In this document: positions 40,965 to 52,699 of the stretch, piece after piece | How positions within the stretch are numbered: the stretch's first letter is position 1 | Layout: each line of letters starts with the position of its first letter | NCBI RefSeq assembly: GCF_036320965.1 | Contig: NC_092261.1 | Location: 11,052,697 to 11,116,696 of the forward strand | Direction: 5' to 3' | DNA: 64,000 bases | From: Panulirus ornatus | Taxonomy: Eukaryota > Arthropoda > Malacostraca > Decapoda > Palinuridae | Notes under the pieces: generated by a model | What the model was told of the DNA's origin: nothing | Seen by the model: the letters and a program-made list of their open reading frames with translations, nothing else | Databases searched by the model: none | Position numbers and translations under genes: made by a program

Positions 40965-41579
40965 CGCGCGCACGTAAGACTATATTCCTTTGTAGTGGAT
41001 GAGGTGAATGTTTGGGTGAATGTGTTCGTATGCGGCTTTGTGTGTGTTTGTGTGAGCGTTGACCATTATTTCTATCCTCTTGCAGCGTCTATAAAATACG
41101 TATCCCATAGATATTTTCCAGTGCGGCATTGTTATCATCTTTTATCAGTTTTGAAATTTCACTTCGGGAAAAAAAAGAGCTAAACCCTACCACTCATATA
41201 AGTGTGTTCTATTTCATTTCCTGAATATGTTCGTTAAACTATGTTATGATTCTCAGTAAGGAACTTCCCCTACCTAATCTATTAGAAAATATACACATGA
41301 TTCACTCACATCCCCTTTATTCATCTACAGCTTTATGTTGTGCTCTCTGGATTTCGAGTGTATACCGGTATCAATCTTGCACTGTAATTTCGCATCATTA
41401 AATGCTTGTAAAGTAAAATAATTTCAGTAGTTAGAAAAAAAAAAAAATCCTTTACACGTGACACTAATCCAGCTATTCGAAGGGATCCGGGTTATCATTC
41501 TCAGAGATGACATCCAGCCTAAGGTTCAGCATTGTACCGTGAGACCCAATACGCGATCCCGCGAGGCTTTACTTGTTAC

Positions 41580-41684
41580 CCTCTTCCAATACTTCTCAAG
41601 AAGTTCTCCACTAATCTTCCCCGCAGCTCCCATGACACTGTCGCAGTGACCCAACTCCAAATCTATCATTAGAGCAAATTTTAT
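41580..41684 (-). CDS. Probable coding exon, second copy of the duplicated exon
   Basis: This copy is identical in sequence, splice-site context and phase (0/0) to the segment at 39,309-39,413, and sits in the second copy of the 2.2 kb tandem duplication. In transcription order (minus strand) it comes first. Because the unit is a multiple of three with matching phases, both copies could be included in tandem, used alternatively, or one could be unused. The absence of any difference between the copies reflects a recent duplication and says nothing by itself about selection. Protein family not recognised. Confidence 0.45.
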
Positions 41685-41810
41685 CTGCTTGAGTATACAC
41701 AGAAATATGTTATCCGCGATAGTGTGAATGAAGGACACATAACAAAGGGCAGATTGGGGCAAGCAGAGAGAGCGCAAAGTAGGTTCAATAGCACGGGGTT
41801 ACTTACTTAC

Positions 41811-41895
41811 CTTGACCTAAGCTCAAGGGTCGGATCAAAGGCCAAACGATCATACCCAAGAGTTAAACCGTTATGCTCAGGGGATTCTAATGTTT
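41811..41895. repeat. Dispersed 21-bp unit cluster, duplication copy 2
   Basis: Same as 39,541-39,620, with one C to T change in CCGTTATGCTC. Confidence 0.55.
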
Positions 41896-42519
41896 CACTA
41901 TAAACTGCCTCTAACTGGGAACACATCCTAAGTTTCCAATATGTAAAATTATATTACATTGTACTATGTATTACAAATTACATGCCGTATAGATAACAGA
42001 AAAACTTACAAGGTAATGGAATATTGAAAGATATTCAAGTCAAAAACAAATAAGTAAATACATATTTTCCATAACAAGCGTGATGAATGACCGACCACAA
42101 CATAGGGTTATATGGTGTTCGGATCTACATCATCGTTTGAGACTTGAACAGGAATTCCAATTTCAATCTTCCTCAACATTGCTGTACTGGAGAAACCCTA
42201 AACTGTTCTCGTTTAATTAATATTGGCTACACTTGTATGGCAGCTGACGTGAACCTTGTGTTCAGCTTTGATGGTACATCAAGGGTACGGTCAATGTTGA
42301 CGTAGATACATTGTTTGACATAGCCTAGCATCGGCTCTCGACCATCACACGCTTGACATCTGCCTCGACATTGGCTATCACCGATTATCATTAATGTATT
42401 ACAGCCTACCATGTACGTAAAGGATCACAGAATCATTGATATACGGTAAAGGAGCATTACCTAACAACGTGGGTTTGGCAGATGTACAGTGAGAGGATTC
42501 CTTAGTTCCACCTTGGTCA

Positions 42520-42552
<33 letters not shown>

Positions 42553-42554
<2 letters not shown>

Positions 42555-45044
42555 CCCATGTATGCCACATCGCCTTTAAATATTAGCGATGTAGACAACA
42601 GTTTAGTCAACGTCAACAGTTTACTTGGCATTACATTATCATTTGTTTCCATTTGCAGATTGCAGGAATTCAGCCAAGAAATACCAGGAACAAATAGTCC
42701 TGAATTTCAAAGGCAGGACAAATAAAGCGTCGGAACCGCTGTATAACCGTTTTCACTGTCAGGTCCCAGGCACGCGGGGTCGGATTATGTCACTTCCCCC
42801 TTTCATTTTTCCGGATGAGAAAAAAACAATAACATTAAGTAGTTCATGTGAATGCTTTTTCTTTGACCCATTTTCTCTATAAGGAGTCTACATTTCCCTG
42901 CTAATGGAAATAGCGTAATATTAGGCTTCAGTAGGCTTTAGAAAGGATCTTGGTAACACCAGAACTCTTTCACGGAAAAATGATCCTGGAACAACAATGA
43001 AAAAAGTAAAAATAGATTCGTTCTTGTAATACAAGATGTTTTAGTAACTTGTAGTCACGCAGTTTAACTGACCGTTCATTCTTTTACATAATGATACAGG
43101 TGCGCTTCTTATACGTAATTCATGCTCTTGAGTGTGACGGAACGACCTTAAGACCCAATGATACGAGCCTTCGATGTGACGACGTGACTTTAACACAAGG
43201 GTCTTACTGTTGTGCTCGCAATTACGTTATGGTCAAGAGGTTATAAGAAATTAGTTATGAATACAGGAACTATAACGATCCACAAAAGTAGTCACTTAAG
43301 CAGTTCAAAGTAGAAGTTGATACCTGGCTATACGACACAATCAGTCTGCGAGTTGTTGACTTATTACAGTCTTAGATTTGTGTTGGCAGCTGACATGTTC
43401 AAGCAGGAGCAGTCAGTCTCTCGATTACGATGCCGTCTAGTGATCACCCGTTCGTTATACGCTCAAATGATATTTTCCAAATGAATCGTGCTAATACCCG
43501 TTATATACGACTTCATTCGAAGACCATGTTAAGATCACATGGAAACGGAGAGGAATACAAAAACAAAAAATAATTTCATCCGGGAGCGATGTAAAAATTT
43601 CTCTCTCCCATTTTAGGCACAGCATATCAAAGGAAGGTCTATCACAGCTCAAAACGTATTTCAGAGCATTAAAAGGAAACACCTTACCTTAGCAGGAATA
43701 TAAATGCGCTGCGCTAACTTGAACTAGTTAATTTGTTGAAATTCGAGTTTGATCTAGATGGGTGGCATCAATCTGGATCATTAACCAATGGCTGAAGGAG
43801 AAACTCCTGACGTCATCAAGCTGCCAAGAGGCGCCGAACGATCGAGAAAAATGACAGGTTAGAACCACCTCAGCTCGTTAAGATGGCCACAGGTCGGTGG
43901 ATGAACAAGAGAGGTATCATGGATGGTTAAAGTCAAAGACATAAACGGCGTTAAACTATATGTTGCTAGCAGCTATTGGGTAGCGCAGACATTACGTCAT
44001 CCTGAGAAGCAGAGTATGAGGACGTAAACGTAAGCAGCAATACCTGATGGGGAAGTGACACAATTATGGTCATTACTGACAATGGCCATCTTTCCATGGA
44101 CCCACTCAGAGCAGTTAGCCCGATCAACAGGAATCTAGTTACAGAATCAAAAACAAACAAGTAAGATGCTGGGTAAAGCCTCGACTCGCACTTTGCTTGC
44201 GCATTCCTATCATCGTTCATGTATATGTTAGTAAATATGCATTAACACAAGAGGCATTGTTCAACGGTTCACTAGTCCTTAAATACTTACCCGGGGCCAT
44301 GAGATGCAGCAGAATGTGGGTAAAAATTAGCGCACTGGTGATTCAAGACTTACTCGGCAGACACGTCACCAGTTTATGAATCTTCCCGCCAACGCCTAAC
44401 CGGTACATCTTCAGCCAATTTAAAAACAAAATGATCTTTGAGTGACAACAAAGATAGATTTTTCTTTTTATAAGTACCTGAAATTTAATCTTATATTAAA
44501 TTCTATATGAACATATATAGATAGATGATTAGTGCGATTAACTTAATAGAAACATTACAATTGAAAAGATCTACTGCTTTACCAGGCGCCATATTTACTA
44601 CGACCTGGCAGGCAGGCTGGATTGCAGTCACTGTTTATCTTTTTTTAAGTGTTCAGGCAGGAACCCTCGCTACTTACTGCCATACCTATAAGTTTTACTG
44701 GTAAGTAGACTCTCGTTTTAATAGGTCAGTTAGAGTTATGGTAGAGGGATACCAGCTGAGAATCTTGAAATGACATGCATATCACATATTTAACGATTTT
44801 TTCTGGCATTTGGAAACCGGTTACTATTGATTTCCCATTTATGTGTATTGTTAAGAGCCCTATCGCCACACCATGGCAAACGATTACGATTACCACAACT
44901 TATGATAATAACTAATTATAGAAATATAACTAATTCAGCCAGTTCAAACCATCAAGTTACCACCTGACATGTTATCTCATCTTTACTGCTTCTGCCACAA
45001 ATGTTAATAGCATTGATGTTGATATTAATTCTCCAACTCTAATT
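42553..45044. other. No confirmed gene; possible start-codon exon at 43,788
   Basis: Mostly unassigned. ACCAATGGCTGAAGG at 43,785 has a good start context and stays open to ACAG-gttaga at 43,857 (see findings). The 21-bp unit cluster at 43,125 is the only repeat noticed. Confidence 0.35.
43125..43215. repeat. Dispersed 21-bp unit cluster, diverged
   Basis: ATGCTCTTGAGTGTGACGG, CTTAAGACCCAATGATACG and AAGGGTCTTACTGTTGTGC are diverged units. Confidence 0.4.
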
Positions 45045-45870
45045 AGAGCCACTACAACCGTGTGTGCATGTTTCTGTCCCCGATATTATTGCTACAATTT
45101 CCATCACTATTTCTACTACTACTACTGTGGTAAATTCTACCGTCACAACTACCACTACCATAACTTTTGACACTGCTACTAGAACTACGGCAACTTCTAC
45201 AGTTCCTATCAACCACATTTGCAGTTATCCCTATTTCTACCAGTATTGCTGTTACCACCAAGACTGACCACCATTACCACTACTTTCGCCAGTACCACAA
45301 AGTCTCCTTATACAACAGTCATTGCTACTGCTACCATTGCTACAACAATAAGTACCCCGAATCATTACATCTACCTCTGAGACATTTCTTCCCCTACCAT
45401 AGCAACCATTACCACAACTGCTGCTACCACCACTGCTCTTACGGCAATTTCTGCCTCTGTATTTGCTACTAATAGTGTCAAAACTTTGTTGCTACTAATA
45501 TAACCAGTTATTTTTGCAAGCAGTACCATTAACGCCATCTGTTATACAAGCTTTGTCTTATTGTTGATAGGCTTACTGTTCAGTCATTCCTCTTACTGCT
45601 TGCATTATTATTCTGCTACTGATATTACTGCCATAACTACTACTATTAATACTATTACTGCTGCAGTTATTGCTATTTCTACTAGTACTTGTACTACTAC
45701 TACAACTAAGACTGCTACTAATGATGATAATGTAGTTATCTACTACCATTACCTCCACTAATACAACCGTGACCACTAATACTATTACTGCTAGTATTAC
45801 TGTTACTACTATTATTACTACTACTACTACTCCTGCTACTACAGTACAACCACCGCCAATAACATTTTAA
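45045..45870. repeat. Degenerate trinucleotide tract (ACT/ACC/ATT)
   Basis: Over about 800 bp the sequence is built from TACTAC, ACCACTACC and ATTACTGCT triplets with many substitutions. Frames read Thr/Ile/Ser-rich on the plus strand and Ser/Asn/Val-rich on the minus strand. It looks like an old decayed trinucleotide array. Confidence 0.7.
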
Positions 45871-45904
45871 GTACTACTACTTCAGCTGATACACTAAATG
45901 CACC

Positions 45905-45995
45905 TGGTGTGGATAGGGAGCTTTTGATTTCGGTGATTTATGTATGACAGCTAGAGAATGGATGTGAACTCTGAATGAATGAATAATGATAAAAA
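45905..45995 (+). mobile_element. Short fragment of the LINE 3' UTR
   Basis: TTTCGGTGATTTATGTATGACAGC, TAGAGAATGGATGTGAAC and an A-run resemble the TTTCGGTGCATTACACATGACAGC block at 49,441-49,470. Only about 80 bp are preserved. Confidence 0.4.
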
Positions 45996-46244
45996 AAAAA
46001 AAGTCCCTTCCAAGGAAGGGGTGGGGAGGGGGGGAAAGAGCAAGAGTTGTTAGAAAAAGTGAATTTTAGGAGGAAAAGAGCCAGGGCTCAACCCAGCTTG
46101 CATCGGGTTAAGAGGATAGCTAGGACAGATGATGAGTGGAGGGCGTTTTTTTTTTTTTTTTTTTTTTTTTTTTCTAAGGGTATAGGAGGAGGCGGATCGT
46201 ATCTCTGGCAGACAGACACTGATTTTGCCAAGATGTTTCCTACA

Positions 46245-47810
46245 CGGACTTAGCAGTAATATCTATAGTAGTTTTTAGTTTTTAATATATGGGCACTGGA
46301 TGTTGTCCAGGTTGAACATTGAACATGTTTTTCTGGGTGATCTATTCCCAGGAGATTATTGAAGTAATCAATCCAGTGAGTATGATGTATTTCAAATCGC
46401 TCTACTTGTTTTTCAAACAGTTTCCTCCGATAGATGTTTAGTGGATGCAGTGGCGCTCGTGGAGTTCCGTGTTCCTGATGAACTCGTGCCATTTGGTGTT
46501 AAAAACCCATCGTAGAGCTTTATTCTGAATTATTTGGAGCGCACGGATGTTGAATTTGGCTCCGAGTTCAAGAGCTGAAGGGGCGTAGGTGATGAGTGGT
46601 CGAATTAATGCTTTATAGAGGTGCATTTTGGTTTTGAATTGCGCCTCTCTAAATCTGTAGAATTTCGCGAGCTCTACTCTCGCAGTAGCCGCTCTAGATT
46701 GAATATGATGGTTCATTCGAAGGTGTACATAATTTAGGCCCAGTACAGTGTTGGTATTTGAGATGGGTATGGGTAAATGACGGTGTATACGGGAGTGTAG
46801 GTAGACATTACTTATGTTGTATCTCTGACGTACGTTAAAGTAGGATTTGTTGGATTTTGCAGGATTTGACTTAATCCTCCATTTCAATTCCCAAAGCGAA
46901 ACATGGTCAATTTCCTCTTGGGTTCTACTGTTTAAGTGTGTGAGGGTTATGGCTCTCATCAGTTGAGTAACGTCATCTGCATATTGGAGAGTGATGGAGT
47001 CCGGGTGTATAGGATTGGGAAGATCATTGAGTAGAGTGTGTAAAGAGTGGGGGCCAGCATGGAGCCTTGAGTTACACCGGCATTGAAAAGGAAGTAGTTT
47101 GAATAAGAGTTTCTGTATTTAATTCAGGTTTTCCTGTTGCTAAGATAATTAGATAGAAGTTTAATGGTAGGTCGTGGGAGTTGAAATTGGGTGCTTGGTT
47201 TGTACCTCAAGCCATTGTGCGAAACGGTGTCAAAGGCTTTCTCACATCTTTTATGATGAGGGCCGTCATTTTGTATGTCCACGTGTTGTTTTTTATGTAG
47301 TAGGTGATTATGTTGAGTTCATCTTGTGTGGAGTGATGTTGACGAAAGCCAAACTGTTTGTGTGAGAGTAGGTTGTTGTTTGTTAGGTGTTGTCTAAGTC
47401 TGTTATTTAAGATTCTTTAGAATGTCTTTCCAATGGACTCAAGTAGGCTGATAGGTCTGTAATTCATTTGGTCTCTGCTTGATTTGTTGGGCTTAGTTAT
47501 CATGGTGGTTGTTGCAGTTTTGAAAGCCGTGGGGAAATCGCCTGAGGCTAGTGCCGCGTTGAAGAGGGAGGTCATGGCTCTAATAGTGTTGTCAAGGAGG
47601 TGGGTAAGTAGTTGGTAACCAATGCCTGAGTTATTTAGGGCTGCTTTGGGCGATTTCAGAAGGAGGAATTTGACCTCGCTCGATCTTATGGGAATTATAA
47701 GAAGGTGGTCGCGTGAAAGCGATTGTAGGTGTATGATCTGTTCTGTGTAAAATATGTCCATTCGTGCGCATATGAAGGTGAATGCGTCATTCCGGTAAGC
47801 CAGGTACCAG
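46245..47810 (-). pseudogene. Degenerate Jockey-like LINE reverse transcriptase
   Basis: Read on the minus strand, successive open pieces follow the order of a Jockey-clade reverse transcriptase. First come ASGDFPTAFKTA and MNYRPISLLESIGKTF (the YRPISLL block, near 47,440), then a KQFGFRQHHSTQDEL block after a frame change. A VTQGSMLAPTLYTLY region follows near 47,060, then the catalytic box QYADDVTQ (codons 46,972-46,983). Last is the C-terminal RAATARVELAKFYR, MHLYKALIRPLITYAPSALE and LQIIQNKALRWV part, ending near 46,245. Several frameshifts and stops mean no intact enzyme. The 5' half (endonuclease, ORF1) is absent. A T-run at about 46,146-46,174, 70 bp beyond the last coding piece, is probably its poly(A) tail. 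No clear target-site duplication was found by eye. Confidence 0.85.
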
Positions 47811-49160
47811 CTCTGCGTATTGTAATGACATAGATAAAAAAGAAGTGAACATTGAAACATTACTTGCTGAAAAAATTCCAGCACTTATAAAAAAAAAAAA
47901 AATCGAGGCAATAGGGAAAATACTTAAAGTAGCGGCGCCACGACAATTGAAAATTCAAAACGGGCAGGGAAACATTTGCTTTGTTGTACTGTGATGTTTT
48001 GTTAACTGAAATTTGCTAAATTCGTATGAACGGGAAATGTTTCGCTTGAACTAAACAGGGCCACTTGAGTAGCGTCCCCAATTCTTCTGGGGTAGAAAAA
48101 CAGGCAAATCAATAAATCATGGCAAGCACCATCGGAGAATCCAAATAACGGTTATGTCACATATTATGAAACCGGTTAGAAAGCTTGCTTATCCTAAGCA
48201 TAGCCAACAGTTAAGATACCTACACAGCTGACTAAAGTTAGCCAGTTCATAACTTAAGGATGAGGTGGGAAGCTGCAAAATGAATACAAGACAAATGAGG
48301 AGCTGATGGCTTTCGCTTCCAAGGATCAGGTTGCCCTCGTATTTATATGTAGTTGTCGTACTTGATACCAGAGGGACACTAGGGTACTGGGCACACGATT
48401 CAAACCACATTATTGATCGGATAAAATCATTTGCTGATGCCATCGCTCGAAATTGGATGATTGGTTCTAATCACCGCGTACCACTGACAAAACCCAAATG
48501 TACCACCAGTGGTAACTTGTATACTACAGGTTGGGTACCCTGCTCTAGACGCAAGAACCTACAGATAAATAGTTTGTCACACTTTCGCAAGGCAATTAAA
48601 CTTGTACCCTGAAAAAACAAAACGACGAAACAGTTGTCAACTTAAAGGAAAGACGGTAGACAGGAATCGCTTGTAATGAAATTCCCTCGGAATCACCCCC
48701 ATATATTCTTCCAGCTAGCAACACCTACCTAAGCAGTACCCCGAAATATCCTCCCAGCTGGCAGTAAGTGACCAGATAGTAGCCACAAATATTCCTCAGC
48801 CAGCAGCAACTACCCAGAACAGCAAACCAAACTCAAGACAACAGACCTGACCTAGAACACGTCACATCCTGACTTCCGACTCCAGTCGACCAGCCAACAC
48901 CAATTTTCCTCTGCCTGATCTGATCTCACTGACAGATAATTCAGAAATTTCCTTCGCCTGTGTTCCTTACCGGAGTCTAGAAACTTCGATTTCGAGAGAA
49001 TAATGCCAGTTAAAATCGCAGTCCTTGATGATAACACATACTCACCACAGATGATAATATCGTATGAATGTCTGTTAAGTAGATCAATGTTAAAGACCAG
49101 TTTATTAAATTAGATTAATTTTATTTTAAAAACTCGGCCCCGGATCATCCTGTAAAGCTG
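47811..49160. other. No gene seen
   Basis: A-run at 47,889-47,901. Otherwise unique-looking sequence with short frames and no motifs. Confidence 0.45.
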
Positions 49161-49335
49161 TATTGGTGTCCTGTTGTAAGGGTCATCGGTGCTGACTGAT
49201 GCATTCACGGCTAGCCCGGGGTCAAAGCACATACGTTCGAATCCTGGCCGCGGGAGTTGGTCCTCAGTCATCTTAGCTGTTCCATGTCCCTTAGGGGTTG
49301 GTCTATAAACTGGGAACCTGGCTTAGGCTGGAATA
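49161..49335 (+). mobile_element. tRNA-derived SINE, diverged, abutting the LINE 3' UTR
   Basis: B-box-like ACGTTCGAATCCTGGCCGCG, then GTTGGTCCTCAGTCATCTTA, GCTGTTCC and ACCTGGCTTAGGCTGG. These parallel the SINE at 34,515 block by block. The A-box region is poorly preserved. The LINE 3' UTR starts within a few bases of its end. Confidence 0.55.
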
Positions 49336-49337
49336 TA

Positions 49338-49781
49338 CCAGGGTCGACGTGCTGTCAATGGATTGAACCTGGGCATGTGAAGCGTCTGGGGTAAACCATG
49401 GAAAGTTTTGTGGGGCCTAGAAGTAGAAAGGGAGCTGTGGTTTCGGTGCATTACACATGACAGCTAGAGACTGAGTGTGAACGAATGTAACATTGTCTTT
49501 TTCTAGCGGTACCTCGTGCGCGCGGTGGGGGAGGGGGGTGCCATTTCATGTGAGGCAGGGTGGCGACGGGATGGATGAAGGCAGCAATTCTGAAAATATA
49601 CATGTGCATATATGTATATGTCTGTGTATGTATATGTATGTATACGTTGAAATGTATAGGTATGTATATGTGCGGGCGTGTATGTATACATAAATGTGCA
49701 TGTGGGTGGGTTGGGCCATTCTTTCGTCTGTTTCCTTGCGCTACCTCGCTAACGCGGGATACAGCGACAAAGTATGATTAC

Positions 49782-49786
<5 letters not shown>
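49338..49786 (+). mobile_element. RTE-like LINE 3' UTR, long form, with tail
   Basis: This segment matches, in the opposite orientation, the untranslated end of the LINE at 53,015-53,845. It has the blocks GTGCTGTCAATGGATTGAA, GTGAAGCGTCTGGGGTAAAC and CATGGAAAG, and later GGGCCATTCTTTCGTCTG and the tail core at 49,740-49,759, followed by CAGCGACAAAGTATGATTA and (TA)n. Between these it carries about 230 bp missing from the other copy, including TGACAGCTAGAGACTGAG, so it is a longer 3' UTR form. No coding sequence is left. It begins immediately after the tRNA-like SINE at 49,161-49,335. Confidence 0.75.

Positions 49787-49832
<46 letters not shown>
49787..49832. repeat. (TA)n at a LINE tail
   Basis: 46 bp following the LINE 3' end at 49,786. 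Confidence 0.97.
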
Positions 49833-49837
<5 letters not shown>

Positions 49838-49879
49838 CGCACACACGAACAAAGTGCATATGAACGCGCACCTTCATAG

Positions 49880-50093
<214 letters not shown>

Positions 50094-50629
50094 GTGTGCG
50101 TGATTACTCAGTAATTGTGTAATTAGTTCTTAGTTGTAGTCAATAATCTCGTGATTAAATTACCTCAAAAATAGGTTGGCCCATCACCCGCAATAACCAT
50201 TTACGCAATAACCATTACCGAGTGAGACTGCTCCGTAGATGACTTGACACAGCACATTAATGGTCCAGTATTAAGAGATTAACAGAAAGACATAACAGTG
50301 AAAGATAATGGAATGACATAAGGGTACCATCATGCTACTCTGGCGATGTCGTGCAGCTTACCATAAGCGTCCTATCCTCTGCTTTTAATGTTAAGATCTT
50401 ATCATTATGTTCCTGATACATCTTTATAGTTATTGGGATGATTTCCCATGTACCAGAGCACACACTCGTCTGATCAAATGCTGATCATTATTGTGAGTAA
50501 ATTGTACACACACGCGCACACACACACAAACCCTCCCCATGAACTACAAATAGGTAATTACACACCCATATACTGTGTATTCTCAGCTGAATGGCTGCCT
50601 AAATTCAATAAACCGTTATTTATTTACGG

Positions 50630-50760
50630 GCCTCCGTGGTTTATCCGACTCTAACGGGTGGTGGTAGCATGACTGCCGCGAGTCGCCCAGGGGGATCTCC
50701 ATCCCTGGGTCAGGCCCGCATGGGTTCAAACCCGCGGTCATGTATCTCCTTCGTAATTCA
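50630..50760 (+). mobile_element. tRNA-like SINE head, partial
   Basis: GGCCTCCGTGGTTTATC, GTGGTAGCATGACTGCC and a B-box-like GGGTTCAAACCCGCGG give the same head arrangement as the SINE at 34,515, with an extra CAGGGGGATCTCCATCCCTG hairpin-like insert. The 3' body is missing. Confidence 0.4.
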
Positions 50761-51129
50761 TTCACTACACATATTCGCGGAAAGATACACACCAGTTCCT
50801 TACCAGACGCGTTAATGCCTTAAACTGTTACGCTTACGATAAGAATATTTGCATTTTTTTTTTTTTTTTTTCAGTCCGCAAGAAATTCGCTTCACGATGT
50901 AGTTCGTTCGTTCCCTATTGACTGTAAAGTGTTGCCTGCTATAACCTGACTAGTCCACCAGGACCTTTCTCCTGCTTGATTTACAGTGATAGGAATCCAA
51001 TATTTACTGCAGCTGAATTCATTCCGGTTCACGATAGCACATCGCCATCCTGATAACGAATGAAATCGCCCCTGTACTCCCCTTTATCCCATCAACGCCC
51101 TTTAAATTAGCAGAACCTTGATAGCAGTC

Positions 51130-51132
<3 letters not shown>

Positions 51133-51171
<39 letters not shown>
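51133..51171. repeat. (TA)n at a diverged LINE tail
   Basis: 39-bp array. Confidence 0.97.
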
Positions 51172-51173
<2 letters not shown>

Positions 51174-51300
51174 ATACCTGTTGGCCATCTCCGGCTTTAG
51201 AGAGGTAGCGCCAGGAACAGACGAAGAAATGAAGACATGACACCATTCCCTCACGTTCCACTCAAGCTGTTATGTGTTATGCGCTGAATTCGACTCCTCC
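51172..51300 (-). mobile_element. Diverged LINE 3' tail next to (TA)n
   Basis: After (TA)n come GTTATACCTGTTGGCCATCT, a mutated tail core (CTCCGGCTTTAGAGAGGTAGC at about 51,189-51,209) and AGGAACAGACGAAGAAATGA. This order matches the plus-strand reading of the LINE tail at 53,040-53,100. It is an old copy. Confidence 0.5.
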
Positions 51301-52699
51301 CTTCTTTTTTTTTTTTAATTTAGTTAAAAAGAAATAAAACTTAAAAGTTAAAAGTATAGTCTTAAGATACAGTTTAGTTTGTCCATTTCTTCTGAAAAAA
51401 AAAAAGGTTTGAACTAGTAAAGGGACTTTCATTCCCTCGCAGGATTAGCTGTGCCGAGGCACCGAGACAGAAAGCAGGCTTTTATCAAATATGTGGTTGA
51501 CTCGATAAGTCGGGAGTCGAGGTCAATGAGAAAATGAAGATCATTCATCCGTCAAGATCCCAGGGGCCTTTGAACCATTCAGAACTGAAATTGCATTGTG
51601 GTTCATTTCTGAACCTAGTAATCGGAATTACCATCTTGGTTTTGTGAACTTATCCTCTGTGAGGTATTGTCCAAAGTGGAGGCACATGCTTAGCTCCACC
51701 CCGGCTGCCTGCCTGCCTTTCTTCCAGGCATATGATGTTACACCATTAAAGCGCCTGACGCGGGATTTTTAAGAACATAATCTCCACAAGGTCATTAAAA
51801 ATTGGAGTGCTTAGTGCTTACTCCATCATTTTTAGATACAGAGTTATTTAGATATTGAAAATCCTCTATGGCTGGCGTTTTGCTACGAGCCATCCGCAGC
51901 ATGCACGGATACTGCCGGAGTCACAAATCGTAACCAGAGCCACGTAAAGTACATAACGCAAGTCCATATTAGCGTGACACATCCGTACTTGTATTACATC
52001 CATGAGCGCGTGAAATGAAGTACGGACCAGACTCACGCACGGTGCAGGAGACCGGTGCTTCCTGGCATTACTACATCCGTAAGTACGTACGTAGGAGTCG
52101 TATCCAGAACCACATAAGGCCGGCCCATACTGACGTTACGACCGTCAGCACGGACGCTGAAACCATTTCCCTACTGACATCCAGAGTCTCTGTGATATAA
52201 TCTGTGAAGGGTCAGACATGCCAGTACGTGGTACCACACTCACAAAACTCATAATAAAGCTCCGTGATAATGGCGTCAGTCGTAAAACCGTTTTCAGTGT
52301 AACGTATTCAGTTTTACTGTAGATTGTATTTTTGCATTTGTGTTCGTTCGCGGTAATGCGAAATGATTTTCATTTTGCATTAATGTTGTATACAAAGTCT
52401 TTGTTCTGTGGTCAACAGATGTGTACTGAGTATTTTTCAAAATATTTGGATCCAATATTAATATTTATTTTTCCATTAGCTTGTATATTTCACAATATCA
52501 AATTTTTTTTTTTCTGTATGTTTTTGATATTTTTGTTTATTATCTGGTGTTCACATGTTTTTACCCCTCCAAAACCATTCTAAAACTCATATTTTCTTTA
52601 TTTTTTATTGACAATACACATTAAACTAGCGAGAGTTTCATCTCTCGCTCGCTTATGACGCAACCATCGGGCTTAGAGGTAGGCATTCATTTTTGTCTG
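51301..52699. other. No gene seen
   Basis: T-run at 51,306-51,317 and A-run at 51,396-51,406. AT-rich to the right. Frames short. Confidence 0.45.

Larger units (their letters stand above)
37994..42552. repeat. Tandem duplication of a ~2.2 kb unit bounded by (TA)n arrays
   Basis: Copy 1 (38,065-40,244) and copy 2 (40,316-42,522) read the same from CATCCCTGGGG to CCTTGGTCAGTG. Each is preceded by (TA)n, and a third (TA)n (42,523-42,552) closes the block. Differences I can see are array lengths plus roughly a dozen substitutions or small indels (for example GATGCG/GATGCC, GTGAAAC/GTGACAC, CCGTCATG/CCGTTATG), about 99.5 percent identity. Each copy holds one SINE, two (GT)n arrays and one candidate exon. 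The breakpoints lie within (TA)n, which suggests mispairing between arrays. Confidence 0.93.

Noticed and set aside
48331..48612. 93-codon plus-strand frame
   Set aside because: No family motif, and both strands are open to similar lengths; composition not coding-like.
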